64,000 bases of DNA from Pseudomonas sp. LD120 (GCF_009861525.1 NZ_WVHL01000005.1:558001-622000), one strand, 5' to 3'. Shown: positions 23,932 to 33,489, counted from the first letter of the stretch. Translations and numbers: made by a program. Notes: generated by a model from the sequence alone, not told the origin.

Positions 23932-26153
23932 CGTTTGAACAGCCCCTTGAGCGCGTTTTTCAGTTCCGGGCTGATTTTGTCGCCCAGTTTTTCGTCGATT
24001 TTCTGCTGCAGCCGATCGCCGGCCAGCTTGGCGGCAACCTGGCCCAGGCCGTCCTTGTCCAGGCGGCAGGCCTTGGCCCCCAGCTCCAGTGGGCCACGGC
24101 AGCGCAGGGGCAGTTCAACACCGGTGAAGCGTTCACCGACCTGGCAGGCCGGGTCCGGGTTGTTGCTGAGGTCGCCCTCGACGACGATGCCGACCCGGTA
24201 GTCCATGCCCAGTACCCGCAAGTCGATATCGCCATTGCCGTTGACGCTCAGGCCGGGGATGCGCACTTTCAGGTCCGGGTTGCTGGCCACGCCATTGCGC
24301 AGTGTCAGGCTGCCCTTGAGTTCCTGGAACGGCGTGTCCTTGCCTCGCGGCGTGCTGCTGAGGGTCTTGCGGTTGAGCACAGCGATGCCCTGGCACAGTT
24401 GCTGTTCGATATTGGCGTTGAGCAGCACGCCATCGTTGATGACGAAGCTGGCATTGCCGTTGAGGGTATCGATCAGTGCTTTTTGGCTATTGCCGCTGCC
24501 GCTGAGGTTGCTGTTCAGGGTCACCAGGCCTTTGACCGGAGGCGTCTGGCCCTGGCTTTCAAGGATGCGCTCCACCGGCACCTGGTTGAGTTTGGTCTGC
24601 AGGCTCAACTGCGGAGTGCTCTGGCGCACATCGAGGTTGCCGTTGGCCTCGAAGCTGCCTTTGTACAGTTCGCCCCTAAGGCTGGTGAGTTTCAGTTGGC
24701 CGCCCTGGGCGGTGGCCTTGAGCAGGGCGTTGTGGATCGGCAGTTGATCCAGGGTCAGTTGGCCGAAGCTCAGGTCGGCGGCGACGTCGAGTTTTCTCAG
24801 GCGTTCCACGGGCAGCAGTTTGTCGGTGCTCCAGGCGCCCTTGGTCGGTGCGTTGGGCAGCGGCGTGGTGCCGGCGCCGGCCATGGCACTGGCTTCGCTG
24901 CTTTGCACTTCGGCTTTGCGCGCGGTGGCGGCGCTGTTGGCTTCGGCAGACTTGGGTGGCAGATAGCGGTCGACATTGAAGGTGTCGGCCTTGAGCTGGG
25001 CGCGCAGCGATTGCCTGGCGAAGTCCTCGATCGCCAGGCGGCCGCTGAAGGTGCTGTCGTCGACTTTAAGGCTGAGGTCTTCCAAGGCCAGGCTGGTGGG
25101 CGTGCCTTGCAGGCGACTGACCAGCTCGACCTTACTCAGGCTGCCTTCGGCCATGGCCGGCAGGGTCTGGCCGAGGCTGTCGACGAATTTCGCCAGGTCG
25201 AACTGAGCGATGGAGAGGCCGCCGCTGATCTGCGGGGTCTTGTCCAGGTCGTTGACCTTGAGCTCGCCCAGGGCGCGCAATTGGTTGAGGGAGACTTTCA
25301 GTCCGGTCCACTGGCCGACGTTGGCGGCCTTGTCCAGCAGCAGTTGGCCCTGGGCGGCGAAGGTCAGGGTCTTGCCCTGCAGTGGCTCACCGGCTAACTC
25401 GCCGGACAGGCGCATGTCTTCGAATTGATAGCGCTGCAGGGCACGGTCGAAGCGCAGTTCGCCATTGAGTTCGGTGCGCACACGTACCGCGGGCTGGCTG
25501 CTGGCCAGGAACGCGGTCAGCTTGATCGGGGTGTTGGTGGCTTCGTGAATCGGTCCGGTGCTCAGTTGAATGCTTTCGGCGCTGAACTGTTTGCCACTCT
25601 GTTCATCGTTGTACTCAATCCGAGCGTTGTTCACGGTCAGGCTGTCGATGTCCAGGCGAATCGGCTGCGCGGGCTTCTCCGGGCTGGTGCTGTGCTTGTC
25701 GGTTTCGCCGGTGCTGGTGGCGGGCGTTTCGGCCTGCTTGTCGGTCGGGGCCGCCTTGCCGATGTCCTGCCAATTGCCATGGCCATCCTTGTTGCGGTTC
25801 AGGCGCAGGTTCAGGCCTTCGACTCGCACATCGCTCATCTGCACTTCGCGGCGCAGCAGCGGTAGCACGCGGACCGACAGGCCGAGCATCTGCAAGTCGG
25901 CGAAGGGTTGGGTTGGGTTAGCCAGGGTGGCCACGCCGGCGTCATGCAATTCCAGTCCAAGCCAGGGGAACAGGCTCCAGCCGATGTCGCCATTGAGCGT
26001 CAGCTCGATGTGGGCCTTGTCGCGGGCTATCTGGCGAATCTCTTCTTTGTAGTCGTTGGGATCAAACAGGTGGGTCAGGGCAAAGCCGAGAGCCACGATG
26101 ATCAGCAACAGCCCGAGAATTACCAGACCCAGGATTTTGCCGAACGCTTTCAT
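23928..26153 (-). CDS. asmA: AsmA-family protein
   Basis: Envelope protein of 741 residues. A single N-terminal helix (MKAFGKILGLVILGLLLIIVALGFALTHLF) anchors a long periplasmic part with the AsmA N-terminal pattern FDPNDYKEEIRQIARDKAHIELTLNGDIGWSLFPWLGLELHDAGVA and the C-terminal AsmA_2-type region rich in beta strands. AsmA-like proteins affect outer-membrane composition and are related to bridge-like lipid-transport proteins. ATG 26153 with AAGGA upstream is preferred over a TTG nine codons earlier. It opens the asmA-mutY-yggX operon. Confidence 0.92.
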   Translation of the reverse strand: MKAFGKILGLVILGLLLIIVALGFALTHLFDPNDYKEEIRQIARDKAHIELTLNGDIGWSLFPWLGLELHDAGVATLANPTQPFADLQMLGLSVRVLPLLRREVQMSDVRVEGLNLRLNRNKDGHGNWQDIGKAAPTDKQAETPATSTGETDKHSTSPEKPAQPIRLDIDSLTVNNARIEYNDEQSGKQFSAESIQLSTGPIHEATNTPIKLTAFLASSQPAVRVRTELNGELRFDRALQRYQFEDMRLSGELAGEPLQGKTLTFAAQGQLLLDKAANVGQWTGLKVSLNQLRALGELKVNDLDKTPQISGGLSIAQFDLAKFVDSLGQTLPAMAEGSLSKVELVSRLQGTPTSLALEDLSLKVDDSTFSGRLAIEDFARQSLRAQLKADTFNVDRYLPPKSAEANSAATARKAEVQSSEASAMAGAGTTPLPNAPTKGAWSTDKLLPVERLRKLDVAADLSFGQLTLDQLPIHNALLKATAQGGQLKLTSLRGELYKGSFEANGNLDVRQSTPQLSLQTKLNQVPVERILESQGQTPPVKGLVTLNSNLSGSGNSQKALIDTLNGNASFVINDGVLLNANIEQQLCQGIAVLNRKTLSSTPRGKDTPFQELKGSLTLRNGVASNPDLKVRIPGLSVNGNGDIDLRVLGMDYRVGIVVEGDLSNNPDPACQVGERFTGVELPLRCRGPLELGAKACRLDKDGLGQVAAKLAGDRLQQKIDEKLGDKISPELKNALKGLFKR

Positions 26154-26620
26154 GGGCGAGTCCTTGTATGTCGAATTCAAAATTTAGCCCGGGAGTATAG
26201 CGCTCTGGACCTGGCGACTGGTCAGCCATTGCGCTCAGGTTTTTCTGTGTTGACTGGCATCTTGCCGCCTGGGCGGGCGAGTCTGCGGATGTTCGATGCG
26301 GTGCTCTGCAGACAAATCAGTTACTGCTGTGAGCGGGCGTTGCTTGGGTGAGGGTCGGTTAGTTGCCGAGCAGAACATCTGGACAGGCATTTTCATCACC
26401 CGGTATCGAGGGAGTGGAGCGGTTACGGCAAAAAAGGCGATGTCAGTTTGGTTTTTTAGCCCGTTGCAAATGTTAATCTCCCGCGGTTCGTCCGTCCTTC
26501 CGCGACTTATTGTCGCGCCTGCCCAGATGGAGCTTTACTCACAAGACGACCGCGCCCGCGTACCAAGGTCGCCGCAGAGGAGTGGCCGATGAACAATTCT
26601 AATAATTGGGGGAAACAACC
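26154..26620. other. Divergent intergenic region without a supported gene
   Basis: This 467-base stretch between the asmA and OFA-transporter starts must hold both promoters. I see no tRNA, terminator or convincing -35/-10 or -24/-12 pair. A GGGGGAAAC purine run just before 26621 is the only likely ribosome-binding site. Confidence 0.4.
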
Positions 26621-28282
26621 ATGAGCACTAGCATTGCGTCCGTCAGCTCGGCCGCTCAGCCAGCGTTCCTATCTAAAGAACGCATCATCGCCAAGCCTGG
26701 TTTCAACCGTTGGCTGGTTCCACCGGCCGCTCTGGCCATTCACTTGTGCATCGGCATGGCCTACGGTTTTTCGGTGTTCTGGCTGCCGCTGTCCAAGGCG
26801 CTGGGCGTCGGTGCTCCGGTGGCTTGCGCGCCGGACATGAGCTTTATCGCGCAGGTTTTTTCATCCCAGTGTGACTGGCCGATCTCGATGCTCGGCTGGA
26901 TCTACACCCTGTTCTTTATTTTCCTCGGTTGCTCGGCAGCGATCTGGGGCGGGTGGCTGGAACATGCCGGGCCGCGCAAGGCCGGTGTGGTATCGGCGTT
27001 GTGCTGGTGCGGTGGCCTGTTGATCTCGGCGCTGGGTATTTATACCCATCAGATCTGGCTGATGTGGATCGGCTCCGGGGTGATTGGTGGTATCGGTCTG
27101 GGCCTGGGGTACATCTCTCCGGTGTCGACGCTGATCAAGTGGTTCCCGGACAAGCGCGGCATGGCCACCGGCATGGCGATCATGGGCTTTGGCGGTGGCG
27201 CCATGGTCGGTGCGCCTTTGGCGGCGGCCTTGATGAGCCACTTCGCGACGCCAACCAGCGTGGGTGTGTGGCAGAGCTTCTTGGTGATGGCCGCGATCTA
27301 CTTCGTGTTCATGATCGGTGGCGCCCTGGCCTATCGGGTTCCGCCCACCGGCTGGAAGCCTGAAGGCTGGACCGCGCCGGCGAAGAAAGCCGCCAACGCG
27401 ATGATCACTCACCGTCATGTGCACGTGAACGTGGCGTGGAAGACCCCGCAGTTCCGCCTGGTGTGGCTGGTGTTGTGTCTTAACGTTTCGGCGGGTATCG
27501 GCATCCTTGGCATGGCTTCGCCGCTGTTGCAGGAAGTGTTCGCCGGCAAGCTGCTGGGCAACGGCCTGACCTTCAGCCAGTTGGATGCAGGGCAACTGGC
27601 GCAGATCGCCGCCATCGCTGCCGGCTTCACCGGCTTGTTGAGTTTGTTCAACATTGGCGGACGGTTCTTCTGGGCTTCGTTCTCCGACTACTTGGGCCGC
27701 AAGAACACCTACTTCGTGTTTTTTGCCCTGGGCTTTGCCTTGTACGCGCTGATTCCGAACCTGGGGCACCTGGGCAACATCGCCCTGTTCGTGGCGGCGT
27801 TCTGCATCATCTTGTCGATGTATGGCGGCGGCTTCGCCACGGTGCCGGCTTATCTGGCTGACCTGTTTGGTACGCAGATGGTGGGGGCGATTCATGGTCG
27901 CTTGCTGACTGCCTGGGCGGCGGCGGGGGTGTTGGGTCCGGTGCTGGTGAACTACCTGCGCGAGTACCAATTGAGCATCGGCGTCGAGCGTGCGGCGGCT
28001 TATGACATCACGCTGTACATTCTGGCCGGTCTGCTGGTGCTGGGTTTCCTGTGCAACCTGCTGGTGCGCCCGGTGGCCGACAAGTACTTCATGACCGACG
28101 AACAACTGGCCGCTGAACAGGCCCTGAGCCACGACAAAGGCGCTGACAGTCGCGTCGTCCTGGAGTGGAAGGCCTCGTCCGCTAGCCTGCCGGTGGTAAT
28201 CGCTGCCTGGCTGGCAGTGGGCATTCCGCTGGCGTGGGGCGTGTGGGTCACCTTGCAGAAGACGGCGGTGCTGTTCAATTAA
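26621..28282 (+). CDS. MFS transporter, oxalate/formate antiporter (OFA) family
   Basis: Inner-membrane carrier of 553 residues with twelve predicted helices and a long N-terminal tail. OFA features include AIHLCIGMAYGFSVFWLPLSKALG at the first helix, GVIGGIGLGLGYISPVSTLIKWFPDKRGMATGMAIMGFGGGAMVG near residues 145-190, and GGRFFWASFSDYLGRKNTYFVFF in the second half. ATG 26621 (MSTSIASVSSAAQ) follows the purine-rich stretch; the frame extends only five codons further. OFA members exchange oxalate, formate or other small carboxylates; the substrate here is unknown. Confidence 0.85.
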   Translation: MSTSIASVSSAAQPAFLSKERIIAKPGFNRWLVPPAALAIHLCIGMAYGFSVFWLPLSKALGVGAPVACAPDMSFIAQVFSSQCDWPISMLGWIYTLFFIFLGCSAAIWGGWLEHAGPRKAGVVSALCWCGGLLISALGIYTHQIWLMWIGSGVIGGIGLGLGYISPVSTLIKWFPDKRGMATGMAIMGFGGGAMVGAPLAAALMSHFATPTSVGVWQSFLVMAAIYFVFMIGGALAYRVPPTGWKPEGWTAPAKKAANAMITHRHVHVNVAWKTPQFRLVWLVLCLNVSAGIGILGMASPLLQEVFAGKLLGNGLTFSQLDAGQLAQIAAIAAGFTGLLSLFNIGGRFFWASFSDYLGRKNTYFVFFALGFALYALIPNLGHLGNIALFVAAFCIILSMYGGGFATVPAYLADLFGTQMVGAIHGRLLTAWAAAGVLGPVLVNYLREYQLSIGVERAAAYDITLYILAGLLVLGFLCNLLVRPVADKYFMTDEQLAAEQALSHDKGADSRVVLEWKASSASLPVVIAAWLAVGIPLAWGVWVTLQKTAVLFN

Positions 28283-28288
28283 GGGTGT

Positions 28289-28332
28289 TGCCGGCAAGCC
28301 AGCTCCTGCGTAGGGGCCGGGCTGCCGGCGAA
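28289..28332. repeat. REP-type palindrome
   Basis: TTGCCGGCAAGCCAGCTCCT and its imperfect inverted half (AGGGGCCGGGCTGCCGGCGA) form a long hairpin just after the OFA transporter stop. The sequence has the form of the intergenic REP elements of fluorescent pseudomonads. Confidence 0.8.
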
Positions 28333-28518
28333 TCAGGCGTCTGGGTCTGTAAGACCCGGCGCCTTCAGCGGCAAGCCATTCTCTGAGGTTGTCATGACAG
28401 GTACAGCCCGTATTCATTGGCTGGCGCCCGTCAGGATATTGTCCAGCGTGTTTCTGTTTGGCCGCCGTCGGGCCTATACTATTCGCCTTTTTCGCCCAAT
28501 GATTTTGCGGAGCTGGTG

Positions 28519-29112
28519 ATGGCCGAACGTAAGGCATCTGTCGAGCGCGACACTCTGGAAACCCAGATCAAAGCCTCGATCAACCTGGATGGCACCGGAA
28601 AGGCCCGATTCGATATCGGCGTGCCCTTCCTTGAGCACATGCTGGACCAGATCGCCCGGCACGGGCTGATCGACCTGGACATCGAAAGCAAGGGCGACCT
28701 GCATATCGACGACCACCACACCGTGGAGGATGTCGGTATCACCCTCGGCCAGGCGTTTTCCAAGGCCATCGGCGACAAGAAAGGCATCCGTCGCTACGGC
28801 CACGCCTATGTGCCGCTGGATGAAGCCTTGTCCCGCGTGGTGATCGACTTCTCCGGCCGTCCCGGCCTGCAGATGCACGTACCCTTCACCCGTGCCACCG
28901 TCGGCGGTTTCGACGTTGACCTGTTCCAGGAGTTCTTCCAGGGCTTCGTCAACCACGCCAACGTGACCCTGCACATCGACACCCTGCGCGGCACCAACAC
29001 GCACCACCAGATCGAAACCGTGTTCAAGGCCTTCGGCCGTGCACTGCGCATGGCGGTGGAGCTGGACGAACGCATGGCCGGCCAGATGCCTTCGACCAAG
29101 GGCGTGCTGTAA
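28519..29112 (+). CDS. hisB: Imidazoleglycerol-phosphate dehydratase
   Basis: Sixth step of histidine synthesis: imidazole-glycerol phosphate to imidazole-acetol phosphate. It is the single-function 197-residue form. Metal-binding motifs are HMLDQIARHGLID, DLHIDDHHTVEDVGI (about 65-79), and RGTNTHHQIETVFKAFGRAL (about 155-174). ATG 28519 has GGAG six bases upstream. A TATACT at 28475-28480 may be the -10. Its stop overlaps the hisH start (TAATG). Confidence 0.97.
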   Translation: MAERKASVERDTLETQIKASINLDGTGKARFDIGVPFLEHMLDQIARHGLIDLDIESKGDLHIDDHHTVEDVGITLGQAFSKAIGDKKGIRRYGHAYVPLDEALSRVVIDFSGRPGLQMHVPFTRATVGGFDVDLFQEFFQGFVNHANVTLHIDTLRGTNTHHQIETVFKAFGRALRMAVELDERMAGQMPSTKGVL

Positions 29113-29750
29113 TGCAGACCGTCGCCGTTATCGACTACGGCATGGGCAACCTGCACTCGGTGGCCAAGGCCCTGGAGCATGTGGGCGCCGGCAAGGTACT
29201 GATCACCAGCGATGCCAGCGTGATTCGTGAAGCCGATCGGGTGGTGTTTCCCGGTGTGGGCGCGATTCGCGACTGCATGGCCGAGATCCGTCGCCTGGGC
29301 TTCGATTCCCTGGTGCGTGAAGTCAGCCAGGATCGTCCATTTCTCGGGATCTGCGTGGGCATGCAAGCCTTGCTCGACCACAGCGAAGAAAACGAGGGCG
29401 TCGACTGCATTGGCCTGTTTCCCGGCCAGGTGAAGTTCTTCGGCAAGGGCCTGATCGAGGACGGCGAGCACCTTAAGGTGCCGCACATGGGCTGGAACGA
29501 AGTGCAGCAGGCGGTGGATCACCCGCTGTGGCACAACATTGCGGATCGGGCGCGTTTCTACTTTGTGCACAGCTATTACATCCATGCCGGCAACGCGCGC
29601 CAGGTGGTGGGCAGCGGTCACTATGGGGTGGATTTCGCCGCAGCGCTGGCCGATGGCTCGCGTTTCGCGGTGCAGTTCCATCCGGAGAAGAGCCATACCC
29701 ACGGCCTGCAGCTGCTGCAGAATTTCGCCGCCTGGGACGGTCGCTGGTAA
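29112..29750 (+). CDS. hisH: Imidazole glycerol phosphate synthase, glutaminase subunit
   Basis: Class-I glutamine amidotransferase of 212 residues that releases ammonia for HisF. The nucleophile is Cys81 in FLGICVGMQALL, and His/Glu of the triad are in FAVQFHPEKSHTHG (about 189-202). The oxyanion strand PGVGAIRDC is present. It overlaps hisB by one base and is followed directly by the DUF2164 gene; its partner hisF lies about 1.2 kb downstream. Confidence 0.97.
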   Translation: MQTVAVIDYGMGNLHSVAKALEHVGAGKVLITSDASVIREADRVVFPGVGAIRDCMAEIRRLGFDSLVREVSQDRPFLGICVGMQALLDHSEENEGVDCIGLFPGQVKFFGKGLIEDGEHLKVPHMGWNEVQQAVDHPLWHNIADRARFYFVHSYYIHAGNARQVVGSGHYGVDFAAALADGSRFAVQFHPEKSHTHGLQLLQNFAAWDGRW

Positions 29751-30011
29751 ATGGCGGTCAAGAAATCCAAGCCGCCGATCCTGACCCTCACTGGCGAACA
29801 GGAGAGTGAGGCGACGCACAAGATCAAGCGCTTCATGCAGGAGCGCTTCGAGCTTGAGCTGGGCTCGTTCGAGGCGGCGGAGATTCTTGAGCTGTTTACC
29901 CGGGAAATTGCTCCGCACTATTACAACAGGGCGATTTTCGATGTGCAGACTCACCTCAAGGAGAGGTTCGAGAGCATCGAAAGCGATCTCTGGGCGCTCG
30001 AGAAAAACTAG
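29751..30011 (+). CDS. DUF2164 family protein
   Basis: An 86-residue soluble protein inserted in the his cluster. It begins right after the hisH stop (TAAATG), so it is probably co-translated. The sequence IKRFMQERFELELGSFEAAEILELFTREIAPHYYNRAIFDVQ is the DUF2164 core; a basic N-terminus precedes it. The function is unknown, and no catalytic residues can be proposed. Confidence 0.88.
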   Translation: MAVKKSKPPILTLTGEQESEATHKIKRFMQERFELELGSFEAAEILELFTREIAPHYYNRAIFDVQTHLKERFESIESDLWALEKN

Positions 30012-30014
30012 GGC

Positions 30015-30093
30015 AGCGGCAAGCTTCAAGCTGCAAGCTGCAAGAAGTAGACACGCGTGCGCGCTTGCAGCTTATGGCTTGCAGCTTGCAGCT
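30015..30093. repeat. REP-type inverted repeat in the his cluster
   Basis: AGCTTCAAGCTGCAAGCTGC (from 30022) is mirrored by CTTGCAGCTTATGGCTTGCAGCTTG (from 30064). The arms can fold into a long hairpin between the DUF2164 gene and hisA. A degenerate relative (CCGCTTGAAGCTTGTCGCTTGC) lies before hisF at about 30901. Confidence 0.75.
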
Positions 30094-30111
30094 CTTTGAC
30101 GAAGGAAAAGC

Positions 30112-30861
30112 ATGCTAATTATTCCCGCTATCGATCTTAAAGACGGTGCCTGTGTACGTCTGCGTCAGGGCCGCATGGAAGATTCCACGGTGTTTTCCGA
30201 TGACCCGGTGAGCATGGCCGCCAAGTGGGTTGAAGGCGGCTGCCGCCGTCTGCATCTGGTAGACCTCAATGGTGCCTTTGAAGGTCAGCCGGTGAACGGT
30301 GAGGTGGTTACCGCAATCGCCAAGCGTTACCCGAATCTGCCGATTCAGATCGGTGGCGGCATCCGCTCGCTGGAAACTATCGAACACTATGTCAAGGCCG
30401 GCGTGAGCTACGTGATCATCGGCACCAAGGCGGTCAAGGAGCCGGCGTTCGTCGCCGAAGCCTGTCGCGCTTTCCCGGGCAAGGTCATCGTCGGCCTGGA
30501 CGCCAAGGACGGTTTCGTCGCCACCGACGGCTGGGCTGAAGTCAGCAGCGTGCAGGTGATCGACCTGGCCAGGCGCTTTGAAGCCGACGGTGTGTCCGCC
30601 ATCGTTTATACCGACATTGCCAAAGACGGCATGATGCAGGGCTGCAACGTGCCGTTCACCGCGGCCTTGGCGGCGGCCACCAAGATCCCGGTGATTGCCT
30701 CCGGCGGCATCCACAACCTGGGCGACATCAAGGCCCTGCTGGATGCCAAGGCTCCGGGAATCATCGGCGCCATCACGGGGCGCGCGATTTACGAGGGCAC
30801 GCTGGATGTGGCAGAGGCCCAGGCCTTTTGTGACGGCTACGCGGCCAGCTCCAAGCCGTAA
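30112..30861 (+). CDS. hisA: Phosphoribosylformimino-5-aminoimidazole carboxamide ribotide isomerase
   Basis: Fourth step of histidine synthesis, an Amadori rearrangement of ProFAR to PRFAR. A (beta/alpha)8 barrel of 249 residues with catalytic Asp8 in IIPAIDLKDGACVRL, the phosphate-binding IQIGGGIRSLE (about 78-88), the second Asp in IVYTDIAKDGMMQG (about 165-178), and VIASGGIHNLGDI. GAAGGAAAAG precedes the ATG. The REP hairpin upstream may affect expression relative to hisB-hisH. Confidence 0.97.
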   Translation: MLIIPAIDLKDGACVRLRQGRMEDSTVFSDDPVSMAAKWVEGGCRRLHLVDLNGAFEGQPVNGEVVTAIAKRYPNLPIQIGGGIRSLETIEHYVKAGVSYVIIGTKAVKEPAFVAEACRAFPGKVIVGLDAKDGFVATDGWAEVSSVQVIDLARRFEADGVSAIVYTDIAKDGMMQGCNVPFTAALAAATKIPVIASGGIHNLGDIKALLDAKAPGIIGAITGRAIYEGTLDVAEAQAFCDGYAASSKP

Positions 30862-30947
30862 GCGGCCAGTAGGCAGCGTGATTGCGATCCGCTCCTCCTA
30901 GCCGCTTGAAGCTTGTCGCTTGCAACTCTTAATCGGAGATTAAGCCC

Positions 30948-31718
30948 ATGGCCTTAGCCAAACGCATCATCCCTTGCCTGGACGTCGACAACGGTCGGGT
31001 GGTCAAGGGCGTCAAGTTCGAGAACATCCGCGACGCCGGCGATCCGGTGGAAATCGCTCGGCGCTACGATGAGCAGGGTGCTGACGAGATCACTTTCCTC
31101 GACATCACCGCCAGCGTTGATGGGCGCGACACCACGTTGCACACCGTCGAGCGCATGGCCAGCCAGGTGTTCATCCCGCTGACCGTGGGCGGTGGCGTGC
31201 GCACCGTGCAGGACATCCGCAACCTGCTCAATGCCGGTGCGGACAAGGTCTCGATCAACACCGCGGCGGTGTTCAACCCCGAGTTTGTGGGCGAAGCGGC
31301 GCAGCATTTCGGTTCGCAATGCATCGTGGTTGCCATTGACGCGAAGAAGGTCTCAGGCCCGGGCGAAACCCCGCGCTGGGAAATCTTCACCCACGGCGGG
31401 CGTAAGCCCACTGGGCTGGACGCGGTGGAGTGGGCGAAGAAGATGGAAGGCCTGGGCGCCGGTGAGATTCTGCTCACCAGCATGGATCAGGACGGCATGA
31501 AAAACGGCTTCGACCTGGGCGTGACCCGCGCCATCAGCGATGCCTTGGGGATTCCGGTGATCGCCTCCGGTGGCGTCGGTAACCTGCAGCACCTGGCCGA
31601 CGGCATCATCGAAGGCCACGCCAGCGCGGTGCTGGCGGCGAGTATTTTCCACTTCGGTGAATATACGGTTCCCGAGGCCAAGGCCTACATGGCCCAGCGT
31701 GGGATTGTTGTTCGATAG
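30948..31718 (+). CDS. hisF: Imidazole glycerol phosphate synthase, cyclase subunit
   Basis: Uses PRFAR and ammonia from HisH to make imidazole-glycerol phosphate and AICAR. The 256-residue barrel has Asp11 in RIIPCLDVDNGRVVKGVKF, the second catalytic Asp in LLTSMDQDGMKNGFD, and phosphate-binding TVGGGVRTVQD and ASGGVGNLQHL. GGAG lies upstream of the ATG. The gene ends the histidine block. Confidence 0.97.
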   Translation: MALAKRIIPCLDVDNGRVVKGVKFENIRDAGDPVEIARRYDEQGADEITFLDITASVDGRDTTLHTVERMASQVFIPLTVGGGVRTVQDIRNLLNAGADKVSINTAAVFNPEFVGEAAQHFGSQCIVVAIDAKKVSGPGETPRWEIFTHGGRKPTGLDAVEWAKKMEGLGAGEILLTSMDQDGMKNGFDLGVTRAISDALGIPVIASGGVGNLQHLADGIIEGHASAVLAASIFHFGEYTVPEAKAYMAQRGIVVR

Positions 31719-31781
31719 CCACTGGACAGCATGGCGGGCTCACGGCACTCTTGGGCACGCCATGGATTCCGGTAGCCCGTC

Positions 31782-32537
31782 ATGTTCAAACGTCTTCTTG
31801 TGGTTGTTGCCAGTGCCTCGCTGCTCTTCAGCGGCCTAGTCCGCGCCGCTGAAACCGCCGACACCTCCCTGGTGTTGCTGACGGAAAACTTCCCCCCCTA
31901 CAACATGGCCAAGAACGGCAAGAACTTCGCACAGGGCGACAATATCAACGGTATTGCCGTGGATATCGTCCACGAAATGTTCAAGCGTGCCGGGATCAAC
32001 TACAGCCTGACTCTGCGCTTTCCCTGGGAACGTATCTACAAGATGGCCCTGGAGCAGCCGGGCTATGGCGTGTTTGTCACGGCGCGCCTGCCGGCCCGGG
32101 AAACACTCTTTAAATGGGTTGGCCCCATCGGTCCGGACGACTGGATCATGCTGGCCAAGGGTGACAGCAAGATCAGCCTCGACTCGCTGGTTCAGGCGCG
32201 TAAATACAAGATCGGTGCCTATAAGGGCGATGCCATTGCCGAAACCCTGATCAAGCAGGGGCTGGCGCCGCATGTGGTGCTGCGCGATCAGGACAACGCC
32301 AAGAAGCTGGTGGCGGGACAGATCGATCTGTGGGCCACGGGCGACCCGGCGGGGCGTTACCTGGCCAAGCAGGAAGGCATCACCGGCCTAAAGACCGTAC
32401 TGCGCTTCAACAGCGCCGAGTTGTACCTGGCCTTGAACCGGGACGTGTCGGACGAGGTGGTCAGCAAGCTCCAGGCCGCCTTGGACGAGATGCGCCAAGA
32501 GGGGCTGGTGGAAGAAATCATGGGTCGCTACCTATAG
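31782..32537 (+). CDS. Periplasmic substrate-binding domain protein (SBP_bac_3)
   Basis: A 251-residue secreted protein with signal peptide MFKRLLVVVASASLLFSGLVRAAE, then a bilobed domain resembling amino-acid-binding proteins: TENFPPYNMAKNGKNFAQGDNINGIAVDIVHEMFKRAG at the start, and YGVFVTARLPARETLFKWVGPIG in the first lobe. No transporter genes adjoin it, so it may be a receptor or an orphan binding protein rather than a transport component. It follows hisF by 63 bases and could read through from the his transcript. The ligand is unknown. Confidence 0.8.
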   Translation: MFKRLLVVVASASLLFSGLVRAAETADTSLVLLTENFPPYNMAKNGKNFAQGDNINGIAVDIVHEMFKRAGINYSLTLRFPWERIYKMALEQPGYGVFVTARLPARETLFKWVGPIGPDDWIMLAKGDSKISLDSLVQARKYKIGAYKGDAIAETLIKQGLAPHVVLRDQDNAKKLVAGQIDLWATGDPAGRYLAKQEGITGLKTVLRFNSAELYLALNRDVSDEVVSKLQAALDEMRQEGLVEEIMGRYL

Positions 32538-32582
32538 CAGATATGCGCGGCAAGCTTTGAGCCGCAAGTGGATCGCTGCTAC

Positions 32583-33395
32583 CTACCGATATTTACCATT
32601 CTTGCCGTGCCCCGCCATGGCTCGGTTGCTGCGTAAACCGATCATTGACTGAATGTCGATCCATTCGATGCCCTGGGCCTTGAGCTTGGGCAGTTCGCGT
32701 TCGAGTACCGCCAGGGTCTGTGGGTAAGGGTGGCCGATCATCACCGCCGAACCTTGCTTGTGGGCCAGCTTGATTGCTGTGTTTAGCTGTCGGGTGATCG
32801 CCGGCTCGGTGCGCTCATCATCGAGGAATACATCCCGGGAAACGCTGGCCAGGCCGATCTTCTGTGCCTCGGCGGCGGCCACGGTTCGGGCGCTGGTGCG
32901 GCTGTCGACAAAGAATTTATGGCGCTGCTGCAGTTGCTCCATCAACCAGGCCATGGCCTGTGGCTGCGCGGTCATGCGGCTGCCCATGTGGTTGTTGATA
33001 CCACTGGCGTAGGGCACGGCCTGGAAGGCGGCATCCAGGCGCTTTTGCAGCTCGGCGATGGGCAGCTTCGGGTGCCAGGCAAACGGTCCGGTAGCTGGGT
33101 CCATGGGCATGTGCAGGATGACGATCTTGCCTGCACGATGGGCTTCGCGGGCGAATTCAGCGGCGTGGGGCGTGTCCGGCATGATTGCCGTGGTCACCGG
33201 TCCCGGCAGGGCCAGCACGCGGCGGTCTCGGGGCAGGTTTTGCCCGAGGTCGTCGATGATCAGGGTCAGGAAGGCTTTTGGCGCCGCCGATGCAGGCTCG
33301 ACGGCGTTTGCCTGGCAGCAGCATAGCAGCAACAGCAGGCCGCTCAGCCATTTGAAGAAGGGGAGGTGGTGGAGCATCAGGGGTAAACGCAGCAT
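32583..33395 (-). CDS. Divergent polysaccharide deacetylase family protein YibQ
   Basis: A 270-residue exported protein. A hydrophobic signal (FFKWLSGLLLLLCCCQANA) precedes the DUF610 domain: LTLIIDDLGQNLPRDRRVLALPGPVTTAIMPDTPHA, ILHMPMDPA, and NNHMGSRMTA with the His pair typical of the family. It is related to NodB deacetylases but the natural substrate is not established. ATG 33395 (MLRLPLMLHH) is chosen; GTG 33428 in the same frame is possible. It forms an operon with ctpA, envC and gpmI, a conserved arrangement in Pseudomonas. Confidence 0.85.
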   Translation of the reverse strand: MLRLPLMLHHLPFFKWLSGLLLLLCCCQANAVEPASAAPKAFLTLIIDDLGQNLPRDRRVLALPGPVTTAIMPDTPHAAEFAREAHRAGKIVILHMPMDPATGPFAWHPKLPIAELQKRLDAAFQAVPYASGINNHMGSRMTAQPQAMAWLMEQLQQRHKFFVDSRTSARTVAAAEAQKIGLASVSRDVFLDDERTEPAITRQLNTAIKLAHKQGSAVMIGHPYPQTLAVLERELPKLKAQGIEWIDIQSMIGLRSNRAMAGHGKNGKYR

Positions 33396-33489
33396 GGGAT
33401 TCCGAATCAGCGCTTCGCAGTGGCGCACCCTGGTGAACGTTTCGCTGACCAGCCGCGCCGGGTGAGGGGGCTGGTCGGTGCAGGGGGCA

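Noticed and set aside
26861..28537. Minus-strand open frame of 558 codons opposite the OFA transporter
   Set aside because: Antisense shadow with His/Arg/Gln-rich sequence and no family pattern. It even extends into the hisB start region.
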